Shown here one piece after another: positions 56,192 to 64,000 of a stretch of DNA of 64,000 nt. The notes beneath the pieces are model-generated. The model was given only the letters and a program-made list of their open reading frames with translations, ran no database searches and was not told the origin of the DNA. Every line of letters starts with the position of its first letter. Position 1 is the stretch's first letter. Source of the stretch: Brevundimonas sp. AJA228-03 (lineage in GTDB: Bacteria; Pseudomonadota; Alphaproteobacteria; Caulobacterales; Caulobacteraceae); assembly GCF_017795885.1 (NCBI RefSeq), contig NZ_CP059297.1, positions 2,423,001 through 2,487,000 on the forward strand. The letters are read 5' to 3'. Made by a program: the position numbers and the translations under genes.

Positions 56192-57184
56192 ATGACCCTG
56201 GATCGTCGCACCCTCCTGGGCGTCGCCGCCCTCGCCTCCGCCGCCCCGGCCCTGGCACCGGTGTCCGCGTCCGCCCAAACCCGGACGCCCGCCCTCGCCC
56301 CGCCCGACCCGACCGAGGTCGTCCGCCTGTGGCCCAAGGGCGCGCCGGGCGGAGAAAACGTCACCGTCACCGCGATCGTGCCCGAACGCTCGACCGATCC
56401 GGCCTTCCACGACCGCTTCGCCCAGTACACCACCGACCCGATCCTGACGGTCATGCGGCCGCTGCACCCGAACGGAGCCGCCCTGCTGCTGATCCCGGGC
56501 GGCGGTTACCGCTGGGCTGTGGTGGACAAGGAGGGTCTGGACGTCGCTCGGGTCTTCGCGGCCGCCGGAGTCACCTGTTTCGTCCTGCGCTATCGCCTGC
56601 CCGCCGATGGCTGGACGGCCGGTCCGAACGCGCCCCTGCAGGACGCCCAGCGCGCCATGCGTCTGATCCGCGCCCACGCTGCCGACTACGGGATCGACCC
56701 GACCCGGATCGCCAGCCTCGGCGGTTCGGCGGGCGGGCACCTGGCCGGTCTGCTGGCCGCCCGCCGCGACGCGACCTACGACGCCGTCGATGCCGCCGAC
56801 GCCGCCTCCTTCCGCCCCGACCTGAACGTCCTGCTCTATCCCGTCGTCACCATGGCCGACCCCTTCGCCCATGCCGGATCGCGCGACTTGCTGCTCGGGG
56901 CCTCCCCGACGCCCGAACAGATCGCCGCCTGGTCGCTGGAGCAGATGGACTGGTCCGGCGTGGCCCCCACCGTCCTGATCCATGCGCTGGACGATGCGTC
57001 CGTGCCGGTCGAGAACAGCCTGAACCTGCTGGCCACCCTGCGGGCCGCAGCCGTCACGACCGAGGCTCATCTGTTCCAGGAGGGCGGCCACGGCTTCGGC
57101 ATCCGCCTGATCGCCGGCAAGCCCGCCGCCGTCTGGCCCGACCTGGTCCAGGCGTTCGGATCGCGCAACGGCTGGCTGCCCTGA
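56192..57184 (+). CDS. Tat-exported alpha/beta hydrolase (esterase)
   Basis: 330 aa. N-terminal TLDRRTLLGVAALASAAPALAPVSASA is a twin-arginine-type signal (DRRTLLG). The hydrolase core has the oxyanion LLLIPGGGYRWAV, the nucleophile GGSAGGHLAG and later ALDDASVPVENS with His in GGHGFGIRL. Matches the acetyl-xylan-esterase-like BD-FAE group. Substrate unknown. Confidence 0.85.
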   Translation: MTLDRRTLLGVAALASAAPALAPVSASAQTRTPALAPPDPTEVVRLWPKGAPGGENVTVTAIVPERSTDPAFHDRFAQYTTDPILTVMRPLHPNGAALLLIPGGGYRWAVVDKEGLDVARVFAAAGVTCFVLRYRLPADGWTAGPNAPLQDAQRAMRLIRAHAADYGIDPTRIASLGGSAGGHLAGLLAARRDATYDAVDAADAASFRPDLNVLLYPVVTMADPFAHAGSRDLLLGASPTPEQIAAWSLEQMDWSGVAPTVLIHALDDASVPVENSLNLLATLRAAAVTTEAHLFQEGGHGFGIRLIAGKPAAVWPDLVQAFGSRNGWLP

Positions 57185-57244
57185 TCCTGAGTTGCCATTT
57201 TGTTCTCATCCGACTAACTTAACCGTCCAACAGGGGGACCAAGG

Positions 57245-57589
57245 ATGCGACACGACGGCAAACTCGACTATCTGGAACTGCCCGCCACGGATCTGCCCGG
57301 GACAAGGGCCTTCTACGAAGCCGCCTTCGGCTGGACCTTCCAGGACTACGGCCCCAGCTATGTCGGCTTCAATGAGGGCCTCGACGGCGGCTTCGACGCC
57401 GATGCGGCGGACCGCGCAAAGGCCCCTCTGCCGATCCTCTATGCCGACGATCTGGAAGCCATGCTGACCAGGGTCGAGGTGGCCGGCGGCCGGATCGTCA
57501 AGCCGATCTTCGCCTTCCCCGGCGGGCGGCGATTCCACTTCATCGACCCCTCCGGCAACGAGCTCGCCGTCTGGTCCGGGAACGGATGA
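57245..57589 (+). CDS. VOC-family protein
   Basis: 114 aa. Glyoxalase-like fold: KLDYLELPATDLPGTRAFYEAAFGWTFQDYG and the C-terminal GRRFHFIDPSGNELAVWSG. Metal-binding E/H residues are plausible but no substrate is indicated. Its stop overlaps the next start (ATGA). Confidence 0.85.
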   Translation: MRHDGKLDYLELPATDLPGTRAFYEAAFGWTFQDYGPSYVGFNEGLDGGFDADAADRAKAPLPILYADDLEAMLTRVEVAGGRIVKPIFAFPGGRRFHFIDPSGNELAVWSGNG

Positions 57590-57732
57590 CATCCTGCGGC
57601 GACTGCGGCCTGGGCTGCAAGCCGATGGGCGTCACCGCCCTCGACACGCCTGCGGGCCGCTGGGGCCGCCATTTCGGCAAGACCAGCGGCTGCGCCCTCT
57701 ACGACGATCACACGAACGACGGCCGCGCCTGA
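57586..57732 (+). CDS. Small cysteine-rich protein
   Basis: 48 aa: MTSCGDCGLGCKPMGVTALD, ending HTNDGRA. It has four cysteines (CGDCGLGC plus a later GCALY), possibly a metal site. It begins at the ATG that overlaps the VOC stop, so coupling is likely. No family recognised; may still be chance. Confidence 0.55.
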   Translation: MTSCGDCGLGCKPMGVTALDTPAGRWGRHFGKTSGCALYDDHTNDGRA

Positions 57733-57736
57733 GGTC

Positions 57737-58570
57737 TCAGCGCGCGTCCACCGACTGACCGATCTGCTCGGCCAGCAGCCGGTCCGCCCCCTCCAGGCTG
57801 GTGATCCAGATGTGGATCTCCCGGGGTGCCGTGTTCCGGGTGAACAGATGCTCCAGCGCCACGCGTCGACCGTCCTCGCTCGCCACGATCGAGGCCCGAC
57901 CGCCCGCCTCGACCATCTCGCCGGAGTAGATCGGGAACTGCGAGGCCGGGCCGGTATAGACCATCACGAACGGCTGCCCGCCCCTCCGGATCGTATAGAC
58001 GTTGAAGTCCGGCCCCGGCCGTCCCCTGGTGATCGAGAATCCGGTCGGCAGGGTGACGGTGAACGCCAGGGCCGCGACGGCTCGGGCGTCCAGCGTCACC
58101 GGTGCCGGCGCCGGCGGCGCGACCGGCGGCGCGGCCGATGCCCGGGCAGCGGGCACGCCCCCTGCCCCGCCCGCAGGTCCCTCGCCGGTTGAAGCATCCG
58201 GCCGGGGCGGGATGGATGCAGCCGTCGAGGATGCCGAACGCGGCGGCGTCGCGGCCGAAGTCGGGGTCGCCGATCGCGTCGCGGACGGCGGGGTCGTTGG
58301 GGATGATGACGCAACGGGCGGGGCCGATGCCGCTGCGGGCGTTGACGGCCTCACCGGAACCGATGTCGCGACGGTCGGGCTCTCAGCGGTCGGTGCCGGC
58401 TGGATCAGGGGGCCTCCGGTCGGCGCGACCGGCGCAGGCCTCGGCAACGGCGTCGCGCCCGGCGGCGCACTGTTCAGCATCCGGGTCAGGTCGTTGCCGC
58501 GGGCTGCGGGCGCGGTCTGCTGGGCGATCAGGGCGAGGGCGACGAGGAGATGCAACATGGCCGCGACCAT
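57737..58570 (-). CDS. Hypothetical protein with proline/serine-rich linker
   Basis: 277 aa from 58570; ATG 58558 gives a signal-like LHLLVALALIAQQTAPA. A long Pro/Ser/Thr/Ala linker runs to about residue 155. A C-terminal domain follows: VAALAFTVTLPTGFSITRG, FNVYTIRRGGQPFVMVYTG, VALEHLFTRNTAPREIHIW. No family recognised. Convergent with the small Cys-rich gene, next to the cyd operon. Confidence 0.6.
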   Translation of the reverse strand: MVAAMLHLLVALALIAQQTAPAARGNDLTRMLNSAPPGATPLPRPAPVAPTGGPLIQPAPTAESPTVATSVPVRPSTPAAASAPPVASSSPTTPPSATRSATPTSAATPPRSASSTAASIPPRPDASTGEGPAGGAGGVPAARASAAPPVAPPAPAPVTLDARAVAALAFTVTLPTGFSITRGRPGPDFNVYTIRRGGQPFVMVYTGPASQFPIYSGEMVEAGGRASIVASEDGRRVALEHLFTRNTAPREIHIWITSLEGADRLLAEQIGQSVDAR

Positions 58571-58576
58571 CGCGCT

Positions 58577-58723
58577 TCAGCCGCCGAACGGCAAGCTCCG
58601 CAGCACATAGGCGACGCCAGCCACGCTGACCGAGCCCGCCAGGCAAAGCCCGACGAACCAGGCCAGCTTCTTCCACAGCGGCCCGGTCGCCTCGTCGCCT
58701 TCGGGCGGGGGAACGGGATCAAT
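58577..58723 (-). CDS. DUF2474-like small protein, possible bd oxidase subunit
   Basis: About 49 codons. One membrane helix in LWKKLAWFVGLCLAGSVSVA, then GVAYVLRSLPFGG, matching the C-terminal pattern of DUF2474 proteins, which accompany CydAB as CydX-like subunits. No ATG, GTG or TTG is in frame before the helix; the best start is ATT at 58721-58723, overlapping the cydB stop. That start is unproven. It follows cydB directly. Confidence 0.65.
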   Translation of the reverse strand: MDPVPPPEGDEATGPLWKKLAWFVGLCLAGSVSVAGVAYVLRSLPFGG

Positions 58724-59756
58724 GATGATAGCCGGCCTCCTCGTCGATCTTGCCGCGGAACACCCAATAGACCCATCCGGTGTAGGCCAGGATCAGCGGC
58801 AGGATCACCACCGTCCCGACCAGCATCAGGCCCAGGGCGTTCAGCGGGGCCGCCGCCTGCCGGAAGGTCAGCGCATAGGGCACGATATAGGGCGCGAATC
58901 CCGCCGCCAGCCCCAGATAGCCGGACAGAAAGACCAGCATCGCCCCCACGAACGGCCACCGATGCGACCCTCGCCGCGACATCACGAACACCAGGGCCAG
59001 CCCGGCCAGCCCCAGCAGCGGAATCGGCAGGAGCGGCAGCAGAATGCCCCAGTCCAGGGCGAACCCGTCCTGCAGATCGAACCCCCAGCGCGCCGCGACA
59101 CGCGGGTGGATCAGCAGCGTCGCTACACTGACGGCCCCCAGAAGCACCGTCACGACCAGCGCGCTGACGCCGGTCCACCGCCTGGCGTCGCCGTGCAGAT
59201 TGTCTTTGGTCTTCATCATCAGCCAGGCCCCGCCCAGCAGGGCGTAACCGGCCACCAGACCGACCGCAACCAGCAGCGTATAGGGCGTGAACCAGTCGAA
59301 GGGCCCGCCCGCAAAGCGCTCGTTGCGCACCGTCACGCCCTGGATGAAGCCGCCCAGCACCAGTCCCTGCGCCACCGCCGTCAGGATCGAGCCGCCCGCG
59401 AACATCTGGGTCCAGAACTTGCGGCCTCGAAGCCTCGCCCGGAACCGGAACTCGAACGCCACGCCCCGCAGAACCAGGCCCGCCAGCATCAGCAGGATCG
59501 GCAGATACAGCGCCGGCATCAGCACCGAATAGGCCAGCGGAAACGCGGCCAGCAGCCCGCCGCCGCCCAGCACCAGCCAGGTCTCGTTCCCGTCCCAGAC
59601 GGGGGCGATGGTGTTCATCATCACGTCCCGCTCTTCCTTCGACCGGGCGAAGGGAAACAGGATGCCGATGCCCAGGTCGAAGCCGTCCAGCGTCACATAA
59701 AGCAGCACCGCGACCGCGATCAGCCCGGCCCAGATCAGGGGAAGGTCCAGGCTCAT
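58719..59756 (-). CDS. cydB: Cytochrome bd-type ubiquinol oxidase subunit II
   Basis: 345 aa. The N-terminal motif LYVTLDGFDLGIGILFPFA and WDGNETWLVLGGGGLLAAFP are the CydB signature. About eight membrane segments. Subunit II helps hold the three haems. Its start overlaps cydA's stop by 4 bp. Confidence 0.95.
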   Translation of the reverse strand: MSLDLPLIWAGLIAVAVLLYVTLDGFDLGIGILFPFARSKEERDVMMNTIAPVWDGNETWLVLGGGGLLAAFPLAYSVLMPALYLPILLMLAGLVLRGVAFEFRFRARLRGRKFWTQMFAGGSILTAVAQGLVLGGFIQGVTVRNERFAGGPFDWFTPYTLLVAVGLVAGYALLGGAWLMMKTKDNLHGDARRWTGVSALVVTVLLGAVSVATLLIHPRVAARWGFDLQDGFALDWGILLPLLPIPLLGLAGLALVFVMSRRGSHRWPFVGAMLVFLSGYLGLAAGFAPYIVPYALTFRQAAAPLNALGLMLVGTVVILPLILAYTGWVYWVFRGKIDEEAGYHH

Positions 59757-61204
59757 GACACCGCTCCACGCACGCCGCCATCGCCGCTGTCATCGGGGGT
59801 CGCGTCGTCCGGGGCCATGGCCATGGGTGTCCCCGGCGGTCGCTGTCCGCGCGGCGAAGGCCCGGTCGTGGCCGCGACCGGGCCTTCGGCCATCAGGCGC
59901 AGAATGAAGATGGCCCCCGCCGTGAAGACGATCGAATAGACGATGATGTAGGCGATCAGCGAGGTCGCGACCTGGCTGGTCACCACCGGCGATACGGCAT
60001 CGCGCGTCTTCAGCACGCCATAGACGATCCACGGCTGGCGCCCGACCTCGGTCACCATCCACCCCGCCAGCACGGCCAGGAAGCCGGAGGGTCCCATGGC
60101 GACGGCGAAGCGCAGGAACCATGGACTGTCGAACAGTCGACGCCGGACGATCAGAACCGCGCCCCACAGGCCCAGACCGATCATCAGCAGGCCCAGACCC
60201 ACCATGATCCGGAACCCGAAGAAGGGAATGAACGGCGGCGGCTGATCCTCGCGCGCCCAGCTGTCCAGACCCTTGATCACCTCGTCCCTGGGCACGCCCT
60301 GGATCAGATTGCCGACGCCAGGAATGGAGACCTCGAAATGGTTCTTCTGCGCATCGCGGTCGGGGATGCCGAACAGATGCAGCGGCTGGTCCGCCCGGGT
60401 TTCCCAATAGCCCTCGATCGCGGCCGTCTTGGAGGGCTGGTATTTGTGCGTGACCTCGCCCGAGGCATGGCCGACGACCAATTGCAGCGGGGCCAGCACC
60501 GCGATCAGCCCGACCGCCATGGTCAGCGAGATGCGGCTTTCGCTCCAGCCCCTGGTGACGACCCCGGCCGCGCGATCCTTCAGCAGCCGGAAGGCGGACG
60601 CGGCCCCCACGACCAGCCCGGTGGTCAGGAACGCTGCCAGCATCATGTGCGCCAGCCGCGACGGCAGACTGGGGTTGAAGATCACGGCCATGTAGTCGAC
60701 AGCCTCGAACCGTCCGTCCGCCATGATCCGGAACCCCTGGGGCGTCTGCATCCAGCTGTTGGCCGACAGGATCCAGAAGGCCGAGATCGACGTGCCGATC
60801 GCCACCAGCACGGTGGCGGTGAAGTGCAGCTTCGGCCCCACCTTCTTCCAGCCGAACAGCATCACGCCCAGGAACGACGCCTCCAGGAAGAAGGCCGTCA
60901 GGACCTCATAGGCCAGCAGCGGTCCGATCACACCGCCGGTCAGGCGAATGAACTCCGACCAGTTGGTGCCGAACTGGTAGCTGAGCACCACCCCCGACAC
61001 GACGCCCATGCCGAAGCTGAGCGCGAAGATCTTCACCCAGAACAGATACAGTGTCTTGAACGCCTCGCGCCGGGTCCACAGCCACAGCCCCTCCAGCACC
61101 GCCAGATAGGCCGCCAGCCCGATGGTGAAGGCGGGGAACAGGATGTGGAAGGCGATGGTGAAGGCAAATTGAAGTCGCGACAGCAACAGGGCGTCGAGAT
61201 CCAC
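59753..61204 (-). CDS. cydA: Cytochrome bd-type ubiquinol oxidase subunit I (CIO-like)
   Basis: 483 aa. Haem ligands: His in FTIAFHILFPAF (b595), His in a VVGHASGE region and Met. GWKKVGPKLHFTATVLVAIGTSISAFWILSANSWMQTP is conserved. The short Q loop between membrane segments fits cyanide-insensitive oxidase (CioA). The quinol site is GRQPWIVYGVLKT. The long C-terminal tail is Pro/Gly/Asp-rich, unusual. Confidence 0.94.
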   Translation of the reverse strand: MDLDALLLSRLQFAFTIAFHILFPAFTIGLAAYLAVLEGLWLWTRREAFKTLYLFWVKIFALSFGMGVVSGVVLSYQFGTNWSEFIRLTGGVIGPLLAYEVLTAFFLEASFLGVMLFGWKKVGPKLHFTATVLVAIGTSISAFWILSANSWMQTPQGFRIMADGRFEAVDYMAVIFNPSLPSRLAHMMLAAFLTTGLVVGAASAFRLLKDRAAGVVTRGWSESRISLTMAVGLIAVLAPLQLVVGHASGEVTHKYQPSKTAAIEGYWETRADQPLHLFGIPDRDAQKNHFEVSIPGVGNLIQGVPRDEVIKGLDSWAREDQPPPFIPFFGFRIMVGLGLLMIGLGLWGAVLIVRRRLFDSPWFLRFAVAMGPSGFLAVLAGWMVTEVGRQPWIVYGVLKTRDAVSPVVTSQVATSLIAYIIVYSIVFTAGAIFILRLMAEGPVAATTGPSPRGQRPPGTPMAMAPDDATPDDSGDGGVRGAVS

Positions 61205-61304
61205 GGGCGTGTTCCTTCATGACCACAGAGAATGTCGGGCTTGACGCCTTCTTCTCCTCCAGGTCCATACACCAACGCATCGCGCGACGGTGCGTCGCAG
61301 GAAT

Positions 61305-61318
61305 TCATCAGCTGATGA
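61305..61318. promoter_or_regulatory. Palindrome upstream of cydA
   Basis: TCATCAGCTGATGA is a perfect 14-bp palindrome, 100 bp upstream of cydA. No FNR, Fur or CtrA box is evident. Confidence 0.4.
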
Positions 61319-61377
61319 TTATCTGGATCGGCGACTTCGGTCCAGCGCCCGGCCCGCGACGGCTGTACTGGTCTCGC

Positions 61378-63072
61378 TCAGGCGGCGGGCAGTTCGATCC
61401 AGAAGGTCGCGCCTTCGCCGGGCTTCGACTCGACCCCGATCGATCCGCCCTGCAGTTCGACAAGGCGCTTGGCCAGGGCCAGCCCGATGCCATGGCCCTC
61501 GACCGTCGATCGCTCGAGGCCCAGGCGGTTGAAGGGCTCGAACAGTTGAGCCTGCTTCTCGTGAGTCAGGCCCGGCCCGCGATCCGCGACCTCGATCCGG
61601 ACGCCATCATGGATCCGGCGGGCCCGGAGCACGAGGCTGCCGCCTGAGCTGGCGTACTTCACCGCATTGCTGGCCAGGTTGTCGATGATCTGCGCCAGTC
61701 GCTGCGAATCGGCGATGGCGATCAGCCCGTCGCCCTCGCACTGAACGCTGACGGACAGGGCGCGCGCCTCCGGCCTCAACACGGTCGCGGCGCGAATGTC
61801 TTCGAGAATGCCGGGCACGTCGGTGAGCCGAAGCTCGACCTTGACGGCTCCGGATTCGGCTCGGGCGACATCCAGAAGATCGTGCGACAGCGCCTCGACC
61901 TGGCGCGCGGTCTTGACCAGCATGGCCGCCATTTCGGCCTGGGTCTTCGTCACCGGGCCCAACTGTCCGCCGGACCACAGATCGCCGATGCCGATGACGC
62001 CGCCGATGGGACTCTTGATCTCGTGAGCGACATTGGCCAGCAGTCGCGACTTGGCCGCCGACGCCCGTTCGGCGCGAAGCTGCCCGGCCCTGGCGCGCTC
62101 CGACAGGCGGTCGCGCTCTTCCAGCAGCGAGGCGACCAGCACAATGGGCACATAGCCGAACAGGATCGTCAGCTGGACAATCACCGCACGCTCGGCCAAC
62201 GGTGCCCCCAGGTAGGACGACGGACCCAGTCCCGCCATCAGCGAACCGATGGCGGCGACCGACACCAACACCAGCGCCGCCGTCACGCCGGGCAGTCTCA
62301 GCCGGGCCGCGATCAGGATCAGTATGGGGATGACGACAAAGCTGATTGGCAGCGCCAGAAAGAAATAGACGACGATACAGGCACCGCCCAGAAGTGTGAA
62401 AAGCCCCACGGTTTCGGCGACCCGCAGGGGTTCGAGCATCGACTGAAGCTGGCGCTTCTCGAACGCCAGAACGAACGGCGCGACGACGGCCAGACCCAGG
62501 GCATGACCGAACCACCAGGTCTGGAAGCTCATCAGGAACGGCGCGCCATAGGTCGCCAGCAAGACCGAGGCGACAATCACTCCGGCCACGAATGGCGCGA
62601 CGATCGCCGCCCAGAAGATGAAGCGGGAGGCTCCGGTCACGGTCGCCAGGTTCAGCGTCGGTGCGAACCGCCGGGCCAGCGTCACGGCCGCGACGATCTC
62701 GATCATATTGGCCACGGTGAACCAGACGGCCAGGACGGGTGGATTCCCGGCCAGGAATTCTCCCGCAAGCACGCCGAGCGCCACCAGGGCACCGAAACTC
62801 AGGTCGAAACTGGTGCCTCGACCACTTCGCAGCCAGACGCCGACCGCCAGTCCGTTCGCCGCCCACAAGGCAGAGACCAGGCCGTCCTCACTCGCCGTCG
62901 TCACGGCCAGGATCACCAGCACCACGATGCCGAGCACGGTCAGCATGGGGGCCAGGGGCTGGGCGAAAAGGCTCGCGGCCGTCGTCACGGTCGGGCGAAC
63001 GGCGACACCGGGTGCCTCGCTGAACGCCAGATTGGTCGCGCCTAGGGCGCGGGCGGTGGCCATGGGTAACAA
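61378..63072 (-). CDS. MASE1 membrane histidine kinase
   Basis: 564 aa. N-terminal MASE1-type integral membrane sensor (residues about 40-310, eight hydrophobic segments, e.g. TVLGIVVLVILAVTTAS, VVAPFVLAFEKRQLQ). HisKA phosphoacceptor in LLANVAHEIKSPIGGVIG, N box DNLASNAVKYA, G1 DRGPGL and G2 GHGIGLALAKRL. Orphan: no receiver nearby. It lies between thiE and cyd on the same strand; link to respiration is speculation. Confidence 0.9.
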   Translation of the reverse strand: MLPMATARALGATNLAFSEAPGVAVRPTVTTAASLFAQPLAPMLTVLGIVVLVILAVTTASEDGLVSALWAANGLAVGVWLRSGRGTSFDLSFGALVALGVLAGEFLAGNPPVLAVWFTVANMIEIVAAVTLARRFAPTLNLATVTGASRFIFWAAIVAPFVAGVIVASVLLATYGAPFLMSFQTWWFGHALGLAVVAPFVLAFEKRQLQSMLEPLRVAETVGLFTLLGGACIVVYFFLALPISFVVIPILILIAARLRLPGVTAALVLVSVAAIGSLMAGLGPSSYLGAPLAERAVIVQLTILFGYVPIVLVASLLEERDRLSERARAGQLRAERASAAKSRLLANVAHEIKSPIGGVIGIGDLWSGGQLGPVTKTQAEMAAMLVKTARQVEALSHDLLDVARAESGAVKVELRLTDVPGILEDIRAATVLRPEARALSVSVQCEGDGLIAIADSQRLAQIIDNLASNAVKYASSGGSLVLRARRIHDGVRIEVADRGPGLTHEKQAQLFEPFNRLGLERSTVEGHGIGLALAKRLVELQGGSIGVESKPGEGATFWIELPAA

Positions 63073-63127
63073 CTCGGGAGTGGCGGTTGACTCCCTTCAA
63101 CCACGAGCTTCCTAATATCCCCTGAAG

Positions 63128-63784
63128 TCAGCGCGATGGGGCCATAAGCGCAGCGAATGCGCGAACGGCGGCCGCTTCGCCGTCCGGATGGGACCAGACC
63201 CCGGCGCTGACGGCCAGGAAGTCCGCTCCGGCCGCGACCAGGCCGGCGGCGTTCTCGACGGTGATACCGCCGATCGCGACCGACGGAATTTCCATAACCT
63301 CCTGCCAGATCGTCAGAATCTCGGGATCCGGTCGGTGCTCCGTCTGCTTCGTGCGCGTCGGAAAGAAGGCCCCGAAGGCCACATAGTCGGCTCCGGCCTC
63401 GGCCGCTTCCATCGCCAGGTGGCGGCTGTCGTGGCAGGTCGCGCCGATCATCGCCGACTTGCCCATGATCCGACGTGCCGACGCGACCGATGCGTCCGAT
63501 TGCCCCACATGAACGCCATCGCAGCCCAGCATCGCCGCCAGATCGGGGCGGTCGTTCAGAATGACGGCCACGCCGCGCGCCTGAGCCAGCGGGGCCAGAC
63601 GCTGGACGGCCGCCGTGATCGTCGCATCGTCGGCCGGCTTCAACCGGATCTGCAGGGCCGCGACCGGGCCGGCGTCCAGGGCGCGCTCCAGTCGGGCGGC
63701 GAAGGCGTCCGGATCGTCGATGGTCGGCGGCGTGATCAGATAGAGCTGGCAGGGCGGCAGAGACATCGGTGGGAGGTGCGTCAA
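63128..63784 (-). CDS. thiE: Thiamine-phosphate synthase
   Basis: 218 aa. Joins hydroxymethylpyrimidine diphosphate and thiazole phosphate. [56 protein letters not shown] and IGGITVENA match. ATG 63766 ([10 protein letters not shown]) is a plausible alternative start. No TPP riboswitch is visible upstream. Confidence 0.92.
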   Translation of the reverse strand: MTHLPPMSLPPCQLYLITPPTIDDPDAFAARLERALDAGPVAALQIRLKPADDATITAAVQRLAPLAQARGVAVILNDRPDLAAMLGCDGVHVGQSDASVASARRIMGKSAMIGATCHDSRHLAMEAAEAGADYVAFGAFFPTRTKQTEHRPDPEILTIWQEVMEIPSVAIGGITVENAAGLVAAGADFLAVSAGVWSHPDGEAAAVRAFAALMAPSR

Positions 63785-63811
63785 CGCGGCCCGGCCGTCA
63801 ACCGCCGCTCA

Positions 63812-63828
63812 TGTTGCGAACGCGTTGC
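63812..63828. promoter_or_regulatory. Iron-box-like element upstream of the Bfd-like gene
   Basis: TGTTGCGAACGCGTTGC: the palindromic core AACGCGTT is flanked by TTGC on one side with one extra G, and by GCAA on the other. It shares TGCGAACGC (63815-63823) with the feoA upstream region. Confidence 0.4.
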
Positions 63829-63887
63829 AATCTCCGGGGCATCTGCTACAGAGAACCAATCGCAACTGGCCGACAGGATCGCCTGCC

Positions 63888-64000
63888 TTGTACGTCTGCA
63901 ACTGCAATGGCCTTCGCCAACGGGACGTCGCCCGCGCCATCGAGGCCGGGGCCACGCGGCCCGCCGATGTTTTCCAGCGCAACCAATGTGCCGCGCAGTG
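63888..64000 (+). CDS. Bfd-like [2Fe-2S] ferredoxin, truncated by the window end
   Basis: Starts at TTG 63888 and encodes MYVCNCNGLRQRDVARAIEA, then NQCAAQ at the window end. CxC is the start of the [2Fe-2S] binding pattern of bacterioferritin-associated ferredoxins, which help release iron from bacterioferritin. Incomplete here; the last cysteines lie beyond the end. Confidence 0.85.
   Translation, partial: MYVCNCNGLRQRDVARAIEAGATRPADVFQRNQCAAQ

Noticed and set aside
63785..63887. TPP riboswitch upstream of thiE
   Set aside because: thiE is on the minus strand and the conserved CTGAGA and ACCTGA elements are not seen.

Overview
The window is a chromosomal segment of a high-GC alphaproteobacterium, most likely a Caulobacteraceae member such as Brevundimonas. 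This rests on the CtrA inhibitor sciP directly downstream of flgE, sigma-54 flagellar promoters, TTAA-N7-TTAA (CtrA-type) boxes near a pleA-like gene and two DUF2336 genes, a ClpS-ClpA pair, and fused STAS-MlaE transport. The species call is inference; no rRNA is present.

Layout: 1-5.3 kb holds pcm-surE, a serS gene with a low-GC in-frame insertion between two copies of a palindromic repeat, a HIT hydrolase, an IS5-family element in its stop codon, and tRNA-Thr(UGU). 5.4-17.3 kb holds cysteine synthase, LysR and TetR regulators, a prepilin peptidase, feoAB, an RND efflux pump with its adaptor, an outer-membrane-like protein and a class II aldolase. 17.4-22.6 kb is a probable CtrA-linked block: two DUF2336 genes, NAD kinase, an Hpt protein, a PleA-like lytic transglycosylase and a TonB-like protein. 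22.6-30.9 kb is metabolic and accessory: FAD oxidoreductase, GTP-type PEP carboxykinase, a DUF938 methyltransferase, a GlcG-like protein, a pseudouridine synthase, a frameshifted VOC gene, an IS481-family element, a 4-TM holin-like protein, a secreted exonuclease and CsbD.

31-41.5 kb holds clpSA, a phasin, a D,D-carboxypeptidase with SPOR domain, a cNMP-binding patatin and a four-gene Mla-type lipid transport operon. 41.9-49.3 kb is the flagellar block: flgKL and fliK-flgD-flgE diverge from two sigma-54 promoters, followed by sciP. After mnmA, 50.6-52.6 kb is a lower-GC island with a candidate type II restriction-modification pair. The rest holds an HxlR regulator divergent from a thioesterase, a SRAP protease, thiolase, a Tat-type esterase, VOC proteins, a cyanide-insensitive-type bd oxidase with a small DUF2474 subunit, a MASE1 histidine kinase, thiE and the start of a Bfd-like ferredoxin.

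Most notable: (i) the serine-tRNA ligase insertion of roughly 75-85 residues with foreign base composition; (ii) the restriction-modification island, whose methylase has an N-terminal winged-helix-like region and a perfect palindrome just upstream; (iii) two unrelated insertion sequences that both sit in CTAG tetranucleotides formed by stop codons; (iv) a palindromic repeat family found in frame inside surE and as a tandem array at 54.2 kb.
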